Shown here piece by piece: positions 44,746 to 52,749 of a DNA stretch of 64,000 nucleotides. This stretch comes from Phycisphaeraceae bacterium (GTDB taxonomy: Bacteria; Planctomycetota; Phycisphaerae; Phycisphaerales; UBA1924): positions 117,661 to 181,660 of the forward strand of contig JAHBXD010000001.1 of NCBI GenBank assembly GCA_019636695.1, given 5' to 3'. Made by a program: the position numbers and the translations under genes. How positions within the stretch are numbered: position 1 is the first letter of the stretch; each line of letters starts with the position of its first letter. The notes beneath the pieces were generated by a model. That model did not search any database. It had not been told where the DNA came from and worked only from the letters and a program-made list of their open reading frames with translations.

Positions 44746-44784
44746 CAGCCCGGATTGATCGGGCAGGCGGGGTTCGCACCGCGG

Positions 44785-45438
44785 TCAGCGGGTGCCGGCC
44801 CCGGCCTGTTCGGCACCAACGCGGCGGGTGAAGGCGATTTCCATCATCTTGTACTCGACGCCGGTGAGGGGATCGACGCCGTACATCTCGAGCGTGCGGG
44901 TGTTCTTGCCGGTGATCGTCTCGATCTCGCGCACGACACAGGGCTTGCTGGTTACCGGGCAGGTGTAGTTGGACTTCCACGTCAGTTTTTTATTGTCGGA
45001 GGAAAGCCGGCCTGTTCCGCGCATGATGCCGGTCGAGCAGTTGTCGATCCAGGTGGATTCGAACTCGCCGGTGACGTTGTTGTAGCCGTAAAAGCCCGAG
45101 CCGACGAAGGCGCCCATGCCGGGCATTTCGCCGACGATGTCGCACTTGACGAACCGGCCGTCCATGATGACGGTGACGGTCGAGACGCACGTGCTCTCGA
45201 TGGGGGCGCTGTCGGGCATCATCCACATCTTCGTCCGGCCGTCCCACACGCCGGCCCCTTCGGCGAGGAAGGCGTGCATCTTGCCGGGCTGAGCCGCGAG
45301 CATGCACTTCTCCATCATCGCGGCGCGCTCTGGGGTCATGCCCGGAGGCATTTCGGGCTGGTCGCCGCGGGTGAAAGCGATGGCCATCGCGGCGAGGGTT
45401 GCACAGCCGATCACGGCGATTTTGCTTGCGCGCTTCAT
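44785..45438 (-). CDS. DUF1579-domain secreted protein
   Basis: 217 aa with a membrane-spanning or signal segment (IAVIGCATLAAMAIAF). The DUF1579 domain (about 60-200) reads LAEGAGVWDGRTKMWM, STVTVIMDGRFVKCDIVGEM, GFYGYNNVTGEFESTWIDN and GTGRLSSDNKKLTW. The fold is a lipocalin-like beta-barrel of unknown ligand. A clean AAGGAG (45450-45445) lies six bases before the ATG 45438, and an AT-rich upstream region likely holds its promoter. Confidence 0.85.
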   Translation of the reverse strand: MKRASKIAVIGCATLAAMAIAFTRGDQPEMPPGMTPERAAMMEKCMLAAQPGKMHAFLAEGAGVWDGRTKMWMMPDSAPIESTCVSTVTVIMDGRFVKCDIVGEMPGMGAFVGSGFYGYNNVTGEFESTWIDNCSTGIMRGTGRLSSDNKKLTWKSNYTCPVTSKPCVVREIETITGKNTRTLEMYGVDPLTGVEYKMMEIAFTRRVGAEQAGAGTR

Positions 45439-45771
45439 CTGTTTCTCCTTCGAGGTTGATCTGTGATCCGGCGACGCCGAGGTGCGTCGGTGTTCCGGAA
45501 GCGTAATCCTAGAAGATGATTGAACCAAACAAAATCAAATCAAGGTGTAATATCGAAAAAAACCCAAAAACACTTTTGCTGCACCACCTGTTCAGGGGGG
45601 CAATCGGATTGAATTTGGGGATTACCGGATTGAAATGTCCGGAATTTGCCCGGGTGGGCAATCACCAGGGATTTCACTGGTACGAAAATTTGAGCGAGCG
45701 CATGAGCATTGTGGTGGTGCCGCTCGGCACTATTCGCACGCACAAAAACGCTGCCGCGGCGGGGACCGCAC
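45439..45771. other. AT-rich intergenic region, no supported gene
   Basis: This 333-bp gap between two minus-strand genes is much more AT-rich than its surroundings (about 45505-45720). It contains two near copies of CGGATTGAA (about 45604 and 45628) and poly-A stretches at 45556-45562. A + strand ORF crossing it has no ribosome site and no coding character. The part next to 45438 likely holds the DUF1579 promoter. Confidence 0.5.
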
Positions 45772-46356
45772 TTAATTTGTGGGCGATGGCTCGTTGCCCG
45801 GCTTCCACTTGATGCCGCAGCCGATGCTCGGGTGTTGCTCTTGGGTGGGTGAAGCGCCGGAGAGCACGGCATCGAGCGCGTTGCGGAGGTCGCGGCCGGT
45901 GACAGGGGTGCCCGAGTTGGGGCGGCTGTCATCGAGTTGGCCTCGGTAGGCGAGTTTCCAAGGTTTGCCCGGTGCGAAGAGGAAGAAGTCTGGCGTGCAG
46001 GCGGCGGCGTAGGCCTTGGCGACCTGCTGTGTTTCGTCGAAGAGATAGGGGAAGGTGTAGCCGGCGAGGCGTGCTTCGGCGGCCATTTTGTCGGGTGCGT
46101 CATCGGGATAGCGTGCGATGTCATTGCTGTTGACGGCGACGATCGCGACGCCTTGAGGGAGGTAGTCGCGTCCGAGGCGGGCAAGTTCGTCACGAATGTG
46201 CTTGACGAAAGGACAGTGGTTGCAGATGAACATGACCAGCAGGGCTTTGGCCTCGGTGAAGTCGGCCAGGGCGACTGTTCTGCCGCTGACCACATCGAGC
46301 AGTCGGAAATCGGGGGCTGGTGTGCCCAGAGGAAGCATGTTCGAGGCCATGGCCAT
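45772..46356 (-). CDS. Thioredoxin-like redoxin (AhpC/TSA-type)
   Basis: 194 aa. Peroxiredoxin-like fold: LGTPAPDFRLLDVVSGRTV, then MFICNHCPFVKHIRDEL with a CNHC motif in place of the usual thioredoxin CGPC, and YAAACTPDFFLF with the cis-Pro region. Proteins with this CNHCPF motif are common in marine bacteria and are annotated as thioredoxin family. No export signal is visible. The start is uncertain by a few residues (MAMASN or MLPLGTP). Confidence 0.85.
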   Translation of the reverse strand: MAMASNMLPLGTPAPDFRLLDVVSGRTVALADFTEAKALLVMFICNHCPFVKHIRDELARLGRDYLPQGVAIVAVNSNDIARYPDDAPDKMAAEARLAGYTFPYLFDETQQVAKAYAAACTPDFFLFAPGKPWKLAYRGQLDDSRPNSGTPVTGRDLRNALDAVLSGASPTQEQHPSIGCGIKWKPGNEPSPTN

Positions 46357-46457
46357 GGGGTTGCTCCGTGAGTTGATGCCGTCGTCAGGATCAAAGCGGG
46401 GGCGTGGGGGTTTCGCCGGGGATAGGGCGAAGTGCGTGGTGTAGTCCGAGAACGAAG

Positions 46458-46483
46458 CGGCCCCGGATTTTTATCCGGGGCCG
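46458..46483 (-). terminator. Hairpin terminator after tRNA-Ser
   Basis: A perfect 11-bp stem (CGGCCCCGGAT 46458-46468 with 46473-46483) and a TTTT loop, starting 7 bp beyond the 3' end of the tRNA. Downstream bases on the minus strand (CTTCGTT) are only mildly U-rich. Confidence 0.6.
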
Positions 46484-46490
46484 AGGAAAG

Positions 46491-46581
46491 CGGAGCAGGA
46501 GGGATTCGAACCCTCGGTACAGGCGATTACCCGTACACCGGTTTAGCAAACCGGCCCCTTAAGCCGCTCGGGCACCGCTCC
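46491..46581 (-). tRNA. tRNA-Ser (GCU anticodon)
   Basis: 91-nt class II tRNA. The acceptor stem GGAGCGG pairs with CTGCTCC, with one G-U pair. The anticodon loop TTGCTAA is closed by CCGGT/ACCGG and reads anticodon GCU (serine AGC/AGU). A long variable arm (GTACGGG with CCTGTAC) marks it as a serine tRNA, and the T arm is GAGGG-TTCGAAT-CCCTC. The 3' CCA is not encoded. A hairpin follows. Confidence 0.97.
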
Positions 46582-46731
46582 GTCCGGCGTGCGGCGTCGC
46601 CGCACGGGTCGTGCAAGCCTAGCACGCTGAAGGGGGAGGAACAATCGGGGGGCGATCGGGCGGGCGGGGTGAAAACGGAGAAGGGGAGAATTGGCGGCAA
46701 CCGTTGCGTATGGGGTGGGTATATTCGTCGC

Positions 46732-47325
46732 ATGGCCGCATTTTCACGGACGGAAGAATTGCGACTGATCGAACGTGCCGCGGCGGGTGATCGCGAGGCG
46801 GCCGGGGCGTTTATTTCGGCGCACCAGCACTCGCTGTATGCGTACCTGCTTCGGATGTCGGGCCGTCCTGAGGTTGCGGAAGATGTAGCGCAGGAAGCGT
46901 TCGTGCGTGTGCTGACGAACCTTGATCGCTTCGATCCGCGGTTTCGGTTTTCGACGTGGTTATTCACGATCGCGCGACGGCTGTACATCAACACCTCGCA
47001 GAAGCTGCGACCGGTGTGCGACACGGACGGGTTGAGTTATCGCGCGGGCGAGGACGAAGCGCCGGGTCTGCCCGCGGCGCAGCGTGAGCGTCGCGAGGTT
47101 CAGCGGACGAGTCTTCAATCGGCGTTGATGGAGTTGTCGATCGAACAGCGCGAGGTGCTGGTGTTGTTTCACCAGCTTGACTGGCCGATCTGCGTGATCG
47201 CACAGCACATGAGCATGCCGGAAGGGACGGTCAAGAGCCACTTGCATCGCGGGCGTCGGCGACTGCGCGACCTGCTGGCGGGTGACGAGCGGTTCTGCGC
47301 GATGGAAAGCGAGGTGGAGTCGTGA
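46732..47325 (+). CDS. ECF-type RNA polymerase sigma factor
   Basis: 197 aa. Sigma region 2 (about 20-90) carries YLLRMSGRPEVAEDVAQEAF and FRFSTWLFTIARRLYIN. Region 4 (about 130-180) carries SIEQREVLVLFHQLDWPICV and the HTH with MSMPEGTVKSHLHRGRRRLR. The stop overlaps the start of the next gene (TGATG), whose product is a single-pass membrane protein with an anti-sigma layout. The target promoter is not identified; the third gene of the run may be part of the regulon. Confidence 0.92.
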   Translation: MAAFSRTEELRLIERAAAGDREAAGAFISAHQHSLYAYLLRMSGRPEVAEDVAQEAFVRVLTNLDRFDPRFRFSTWLFTIARRLYINTSQKLRPVCDTDGLSYRAGEDEAPGLPAAQRERREVQRTSLQSALMELSIEQREVLVLFHQLDWPICVIAQHMSMPEGTVKSHLHRGRRRLRDLLAGDERFCAMESEVES

Positions 47326-48146
47326 TGCTGCTCCACCCTGATCCGGTTGAAGGCCCGGGCGCGAGCCGGATAGCGCGCGAGGATGTCGATCGGTTTTTCG
47401 ACGGCGAGATGTCGCGTGAAGAGCGAGAGAAGTTTTTCAAGGCGATGTTGAAGGACGCGGCGACAGCGCGCGAGGTGGTCGCGACGAGGCAGGCGCTTTC
47501 GTCGCTGGATGAGCCGGTGTTCGCGCCTGATCTTTCCGGTGCGGTGCTATCGCGTGTGCATCGTCGGCGCGGATTCCTGAGTCGGCCGCAGCGTCGGCTT
47601 GTGACGGCAGGCCGCGTGACCGGTGCGTTGTCGTTGCTGGCGGTGATCGGCCTGGCGACGGTCGTGCAGCGCGAGCATCCGGAGGTGGTGCTGCCGATGC
47701 GACCGACGCCGTTGACGAGCGTCGTCGAGCATGGGCAGAGCGATCTGACGCAGGCTTGGCGCAATGTCGCGAATGCGGCAGAGACGCTTGCGTATGTCGT
47801 CGAGCCTTCGCGGCGCAGGGCGAACGTGGGGGAGATCGGCCTGGCCGACATGCGTGTGAGCGTGCATCCGGCGTTGAGTTGGGATGTTTCGTTTGAGGGG
47901 TCGCTTGAGCATGGTTCAGGGGGTGGGGCGGTTTTCCGCGTGGTTTCGCTGACGTTTGACAGCCAGCCGCTGGAGATTCCTGCGATCGGGGTGTCGCGTG
48001 TGCGATTGACGAACACGTCAGGAGCGGTCTGGGCGCCGGCGCCGGTCGATCCGTTGCTTCGTTTCGGTGAAGACGCGGGCATTCCTCAGTGGCGATTGCC
48101 CGGGAATGTCATCGTGCAGAGTGAAGAACCAGCGCGCAGGCCGTAG
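47325..48146 (+). CDS. Putative anti-sigma factor, single-pass membrane protein
   Basis: 273 aa. The N-terminal cytoplasmic part (about 1-90) with REDVDRFFDGEMSREEREKF resembles the helical sigma-binding region of zinc-less anti-sigma proteins. One membrane helix follows (VTGALSLLAVIGLATVV, about 105), then a periplasmic domain of about 150 residues with a beta-rich end. It is coupled to the sigma gene by a TGATG overlap, the strongest argument for its role. Direct family recognition is weak. Confidence 0.65.
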   Translation: MLLHPDPVEGPGASRIAREDVDRFFDGEMSREEREKFFKAMLKDAATAREVVATRQALSSLDEPVFAPDLSGAVLSRVHRRRGFLSRPQRRLVTAGRVTGALSLLAVIGLATVVQREHPEVVLPMRPTPLTSVVEHGQSDLTQAWRNVANAAETLAYVVEPSRRRANVGEIGLADMRVSVHPALSWDVSFEGSLEHGSGGGAVFRVVSLTFDSQPLEIPAIGVSRVRLTNTSGAVWAPAPVDPLLRFGEDAGIPQWRLPGNVIVQSEEPARRP

Positions 48147-48237
48147 ACTCAGCACGAGGGTGCATCCGGTCCGCGGGCGTGTGCGCGCTGCGGGGGTGTT
48201 TTGATGCGCATGATCGGTGCGTGCTCATGAGGATGCG

Positions 48238-49770
48238 ATGATCCTACGGGTTGTGCTGCTGACGTTGGTTCTGCTGTGCCGGCCGGCTGCCCTGGCCGAT
48301 GTGTGCAGGGCGGATGCGTTTTCGCTGCTTGCCGGTCTGCCGGGTGCTGCGCGGTTTGTGCTCTTGGTTGATGACGGCGCTCTGCAGCATCGAAACCCAG
48401 CGGGTGTTTCGTTTGAGCGGGCGATCGGTGAACTGGGAGATTTCGCCGGCACGGCGGCGGCCTGGCGCGAAATGGCCGACGTGCTCGAACTGACGCCGGA
48501 AGCGGCGTTTGATGCCTTGCTTGGGCGTCGTTTCGTGCTGGTGTTCGCTGATGGGAAGGATGGTTCAGGCGAGTGGGCGTTGTTGACCGAGGTGACCACT
48601 TCGGTCGAGCGGAGGCTGCTGCGCAGGCTGCGGCCATCGCCTCGGCAGATCAAGGGCGGGCTGCCGATTCTGGCGGTCGAGAACGGCCGGTTTGAGCTGA
48701 CCAGCAGCCCGCGCGGGATCGTGCATCAAGGTGCGGGCGGCGTGGCGACGCTGCTGATGGCCCCGGCGTCGGCGCGCGGGCTGTTTGACTCGATGCTACC
48801 TCTGCTCTCCGCACGGCGTGCGGAAGATGCCCTGGGCGAGCGGGTGTGGTTCGGCAAGGCGCGTGAGGTCGGCGCGGGCGGGGTTGTCGTGCTGTGGCAG
48901 GGGCGGAATGCTCCGGGCGAGTTTGTGGCGGCGTCATTCAGCATGGTCGAGGGCGGATGGGACGGCGTGATTCAGGCTTCGCCGTCGTTTCTGCTTCCGT
49001 GGGTCGATGCCGGGCGAGCCGGCCGGGCTTCGGGACTGCCAGCGTTTGCCGGGCTTGGGAACTCGGTGGTCGCGGGAATGATCGGGACGAGCGACCGGCT
49101 GACCACGCTGTTGCTTTCGATGGTGGAAGGGGGCGATGCCCTCATGTCGATTCCGCCGGCATCTTCGGGTGCTGGGGTGCGATCGGGGGTTGTGGTGCGG
49201 GCCGAGCGGGGCGCGGCACGCGGGCGTGCACGATCATCGGTGACGATGTTCAGGGAAACCGGAGACCCGAGTCGGATGATTGCGTACGCGGATCGTGTTT
49301 TGTCGGATCAGGCGCAGCGCACTGGCGCATCACCGGGACGACCCGGGCCGACGTTTCGCGGTTTGCCGGGTGATGTCGTGCGGACGGTTCCTGCGGGCGA
49401 AACGGGCAGATCGCTCAGTTGGTGTGTTACAGCGTGCGACGACGCATCAGGATGGTGGATCGCCGAAGATGCGCATGTGGTCCCGGGCGGCATGCACGGG
49501 CCGACATGGTTGCGGATGTTCAGTGACGTGCTGAACGCGAGCGAGCGGGGCGAGCGGCCGGCCGCGTTGCTGTCGGCGGGGGTGCTTCGACCAGCGGGGC
49601 TGATCGATGTACTGGCGAAAGATGTTCGCGAGCGCACGGAAGAGATGGAAGTGCTGCGTGCCGCGCAGTGGGTTCGTGAGGTGACGTGGCTGGCGCAGAT
49701 CGGTTCGGAGGGGGTGGCGCAGGGAGCGGTGGGCATTCGGATGCGAATGCCGTCGCCGCGAGGGCGGTAG
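48238..49770 (+). CDS. Hypothetical secreted protein
   Basis: Not recognised. 510 aa with a signal peptide (ILRVVLLTLVLLCRPAALA). A repeated alpha/beta organisation includes FVLVFADGKDGSGEWALLTE and AVENGRFELTSSPRG. GAGG lies 5 bases before ATG 48238. It follows the sigma/anti-sigma pair by 91 bp in the same direction and may be co-transcribed or controlled by it. A periplasmic or surface location is expected; no catalytic motif was found. Confidence 0.65.
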   Translation: MILRVVLLTLVLLCRPAALADVCRADAFSLLAGLPGAARFVLLVDDGALQHRNPAGVSFERAIGELGDFAGTAAAWREMADVLELTPEAAFDALLGRRFVLVFADGKDGSGEWALLTEVTTSVERRLLRRLRPSPRQIKGGLPILAVENGRFELTSSPRGIVHQGAGGVATLLMAPASARGLFDSMLPLLSARRAEDALGERVWFGKAREVGAGGVVVLWQGRNAPGEFVAASFSMVEGGWDGVIQASPSFLLPWVDAGRAGRASGLPAFAGLGNSVVAGMIGTSDRLTTLLLSMVEGGDALMSIPPASSGAGVRSGVVVRAERGAARGRARSSVTMFRETGDPSRMIAYADRVLSDQAQRTGASPGRPGPTFRGLPGDVVRTVPAGETGRSLSWCVTACDDASGWWIAEDAHVVPGGMHGPTWLRMFSDVLNASERGERPAALLSAGVLRPAGLIDVLAKDVRERTEEMEVLRAAQWVREVTWLAQIGSEGVAQGAVGIRMRMPSPRGR

Positions 49771-49780
49771 GGGCGCAGGT

Positions 49781-51418
49781 TCAGGCGGCCTCGCGTACGC
49801 GCGAGGAGAAAGCGCCTTGCGGCGCGGCCGAGGCGACCATTTCGTCATAGACATCAAGTTCGAGGCCGAGAAAGAGCGGAACGAGGGCCGGGTCGAACTG
49901 CGAACCGGCACACCGCTGGATTTCGGCGAGCACCTGGTCGCGCGACATGGCCGGGCGATAGCTTCGGGTGCTGCTCATGGCGTCGAAAGTATCGACAAGC
50001 CCGATGATGCGGGCGGAAAGGGGGATCTGTTCGCCGGCGAGTCCGTGCGGATACCCGCGGCCGTCCCAGCGTTCGTGGTGGTGGAGCACACCGGGGAGCA
50101 CATCCTGAAGCGAGGGGATATCGCGGAGGATGCGGTGCCCGATTTCGGGGTGAAGCTTGATGGCGTCGAACTCTTCGTCAGTCAGGCGTCCGGCTTTGCC
50201 GAGCACTTCTTCGGGGACACCGATTTTGCCGACATCGTGGACCAGCCCGGCAATGTGGATGCGCTCGACTTGTTCTCGCGGCAGGCCGTGGGCCTCGGCG
50301 AGACGTCCCGCGAGATAGGCGACGCGTTCGCTGTGGCCGCAGGTGTATTTGTCTTTGGCGTCGATGGCGGAGGTCAGGGCCTTGAGCGTGCCCATGAACA
50401 TCGCCTGTTGCTCGACATAGAGGGCGGCGTTTTCGAGGAACGGCCCGAGGCAGCCTGCCGCGGCTTCGAGGGCGTGCGTGTCGTAAGAACTGACCTGGGG
50501 GTCGATGCCGCCTTTTTCGCCCGCGAGGAGGAAGCCGGCGGGCACGGCATCGCGCAGGACAGGCTGGACGACGATCTGCGGGCCGCCGTCGGGTTCGAAG
50601 CCCGTGGCGTCGCTGATGATGTGCCTGATGTTGGGTTCTTCCATGCGGCCGATCAGGTTGCGGATGGCGCACTCAAGTTCGAGCGGACTCATCGTCGGCT
50701 GTCCGTAGAGGAACATCCGCGAGTTGACGACCGGCGCGAGGCGGGGGTCGTCGACAAAGATTGCGGCGACCCAGGCGAAATCCAGGCTTTCGTGGAGGCG
50801 GTGGATGGCGCGTTGGACGAACTGCTCCGGTTCGTTCGGTTCGTTCATTTCACGGCCGAGGGAATAGAGCAGGTCGATGGTCTCGTAGGCGCTGCTGAGT
50901 TGGCCGGTGAACTCGCCGATGGTGTCGGCGTCTTCGGCAAGGCGTCGGAGGTCGGTGAGCATCCAGCGCAAAAGTTGCGCGGTATGGCGAACGCTTCCGG
51001 GTTCGAGCTTGGCGATGGCGCGCATCGTGCGGCGGGTGGCGGCCGGGTCGAGCTGGCCGGTGCGGCAGATGGCCTCAAAGTCGGGCGTGGAGAGCGCCTG
51101 CGGGCCGAGGACCATGGCAACGGTGTATCCCTGGACGCGACGTCGGCGTGTTTCGGCGAGGGAGATCAGCCAGCAGCCATCGAAGAGTTCGGAGGGGGGT
51201 GGATCGATCTGGCCGTCAAAGTCGGCGATCGCACGCGAAACGCGAAGGGCGAGGCCGCCGGAACGAAGCCACAGCCCGACCAGCCCGGCATCGGCGGGTT
51301 CTTCGATGAGCATACCGGCGGCGTTGGCTCGCCAGACGGGCAGGCCGAGCGCCCGGCAGCGTTCGCGTGCAAGGCGGTAGGGGTCGGCCCGTGAATCGCT
51401 GGAGCAGTTGTTGGTCAC
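49781..51418 (-). CDS. GAF-like/HD-GYP cyclic-di-GMP phosphodiesterase
   Basis: 545 aa, GTG start overlapping the receiver gene's stop (GTGA). An N-terminal ligand-type region is followed by a GAF-like domain (about 190-330) with RAIHRLHESLDFAWVAAIF. The HD-GYP domain (about 350-510) carries GHSERVAYLAGRLA, the HD site IAGLVHDVGKIGVPEEVL, HHHERWDGRGYPHGL (GYP signature) and FDAMSSTRSYRPA. It hydrolyses c-di-GMP if active; all expected His/Asp ligands appear present. The receiver gene upstream is the likely input partner. Confidence 0.9.
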   Translation of the reverse strand: MTNNCSSDSRADPYRLARERCRALGLPVWRANAAGMLIEEPADAGLVGLWLRSGGLALRVSRAIADFDGQIDPPPSELFDGCWLISLAETRRRRVQGYTVAMVLGPQALSTPDFEAICRTGQLDPAATRRTMRAIAKLEPGSVRHTAQLLRWMLTDLRRLAEDADTIGEFTGQLSSAYETIDLLYSLGREMNEPNEPEQFVQRAIHRLHESLDFAWVAAIFVDDPRLAPVVNSRMFLYGQPTMSPLELECAIRNLIGRMEEPNIRHIISDATGFEPDGGPQIVVQPVLRDAVPAGFLLAGEKGGIDPQVSSYDTHALEAAAGCLGPFLENAALYVEQQAMFMGTLKALTSAIDAKDKYTCGHSERVAYLAGRLAEAHGLPREQVERIHIAGLVHDVGKIGVPEEVLGKAGRLTDEEFDAIKLHPEIGHRILRDIPSLQDVLPGVLHHHERWDGRGYPHGLAGEQIPLSARIIGLVDTFDAMSSTRSYRPAMSRDQVLAEIQRCAGSQFDPALVPLFLGLELDVYDEMVASAAPQGAFSSRVREAA

Positions 51419-51840
51419 GCGGCCTCCGCGATATCAGGGAATTCATGGATGGGCTTCGGCACGACGGGTTCGCGGCCGTGGAGGAGTGCAGCGACACGGT
51501 CGAGGAGGCGGCGAAGTCCGAAGGGCTTGGCGTGCAGTTCGGTGATTTTGGCTGATGCGACGACTTGGGGGTCAAGGACGTAGCCTCGTGCCGTGAGCAT
51601 GATGAGGGGGATATCGGCGGTGGGCGGGTGCTCGCGGAGGACGTGGGCGAGGTCAAGCCCGCTCATGAAGGGCATTTGAAGGTCGGTAATCACGAGATCG
51701 GGGGTACGTTCCTGGGCAAGTTCCCAGGCTTCTTCGCCATCTTGCGCGACAAGGACGTCGTATCCTGCGTGCAGGAGGCGTTCGCGCAGCAGGTGGCTGA
51801 TCGGAGCTTCGTCGTCGGCGATCAGAATGCAGTAGGGCAC
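51415..51840 (-). CDS. Stand-alone receiver-domain response regulator
   Basis: 141 aa from GTG 51840 with AGG seven bases upstream. The receiver domain has LIADDEAPIS, the phospho-acceptor Asp in DLVITDLQMPFMSG, and the Lys in ELHAKPFGLRRLL. No output domain is present. The stop overlaps the start of the HD-GYP gene, so it probably passes a signal to that enzyme directly. The kinase is not in this operon; it could be the orphan-like kinase at 20485 or another elsewhere. Confidence 0.85.
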   Translation of the reverse strand: MPYCILIADDEAPISHLLRERLLHAGYDVLVAQDGEEAWELAQERTPDLVITDLQMPFMSGLDLAHVLREHPPTADIPLIMLTARGYVLDPQVVASAKITELHAKPFGLRRLLDRVAALLHGREPVVPKPIHEFPDIAEAA

Positions 51841-51993
51841 GGGTATCCTCACGGTCGCTGGATGGACAGATGGTCGTCTTGCTTGGTGTCCATCGTCGCG
51901 GTCCGGGAGGTTCTTGAGTGCAACCCCGGTGGTTCCTTGGGTAGAATGCCCTATTCTGATCTGAGATACGTCTGTTTGTGCGGGGTCATCCTT

Positions 51994-52623
51994 ATGCATG
52001 AGTCTGAGTTTGAAGAATTTCTGGGACGTGCACGGGGAGGAGATCGGGCTTCGTTGATGCGCCTGCTGGAGGTCTTCGGGGCTGTGGTGCGCGAGCGCAT
52101 CAGCCAGAAGATCGCGCCTTGGATGCGAACCACGCTCGATGAAGACGATGTGATGCAGGTGACCTATGTCGAGGCGGTGACACGTCTTGGGCGGTTTGAA
52201 GGCGGGGGTGTGAAAGGATTTACAGCCTGGTTGCATCGGCTGGCCGAAAATAATCTGATCGATGCCGTACGCGCGATGGAGGCCGCGAAGCGGCCCAATC
52301 CGCGCAAAAAGGTCTCGCCCGCTGCCCATGCGGATGAGAGCCACCTCGGCTTGGTGGAATTGCTGGGCGCGACGTTCACGACACCGAGCCGCGACGCGGC
52401 GAAGCGTGAGGCGAAAGGGTTTCTGGATGCAGCGCTCTCGCGGTTGCCGCCGGACTATCAGCGCGTGATTCGTCTGTATGACCTGCAGGGGCGTTCGATC
52501 GAGGAAGTCTGTACGGAGATGGGGCGTTCACAGGGTGCGGTTTTCATGCTTCGCGCGAGGGCGCACGATCGGTTGAAGGAAACCCTCGGGTCGGAGAGTC
52601 GTTTTTTTTCGATTCCGTCGTGA
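51994..52623 (+). CDS. RNA polymerase sigma factor, ECF/sigma-70-like (planctomycete type)
   Basis: 209 aa. Region 2 contains TTLDEDDVMQVTYVEAVTRLGRFE and FTAWLHRLAENNLIDAVR. Region 4 contains LSRLPPDYQRVIRLYDLQGRSIEEV and MGRSQGAVFMLRARAHDRL. The spacing, with a long middle, is like the ECF groups expanded in planctomycetes. No anti-sigma neighbour is visible; it diverges from the receiver/HD-GYP operon. The start at ATG 51994 (MHESEF) is most likely. Confidence 0.88.
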   Translation: MHESEFEEFLGRARGGDRASLMRLLEVFGAVVRERISQKIAPWMRTTLDEDDVMQVTYVEAVTRLGRFEGGGVKGFTAWLHRLAENNLIDAVRAMEAAKRPNPRKKVSPAAHADESHLGLVELLGATFTTPSRDAAKREAKGFLDAALSRLPPDYQRVIRLYDLQGRSIEEVCTEMGRSQGAVFMLRARAHDRLKETLGSESRFFSIPS

Positions 52624-52749
52624 GGGTGCGTGGCGCGAAGGGCCACGGGTTGCCTGATCTCAGAAACGCAAGTGCTGATCCGCGCGAGAGATGTGATTGG
52701 CGAGTTCAGATTGGCTTGTCCGGACGCGCAAGAGTCTTAGAATCGCGCC

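Noticed and set aside
45516-45812. 98-codon + strand ORF in the AT-rich gap
   Set aside because: No ribosome site, no coding-type codon pattern, overlaps the end of the thioredoxin-like gene; left as non-coding.
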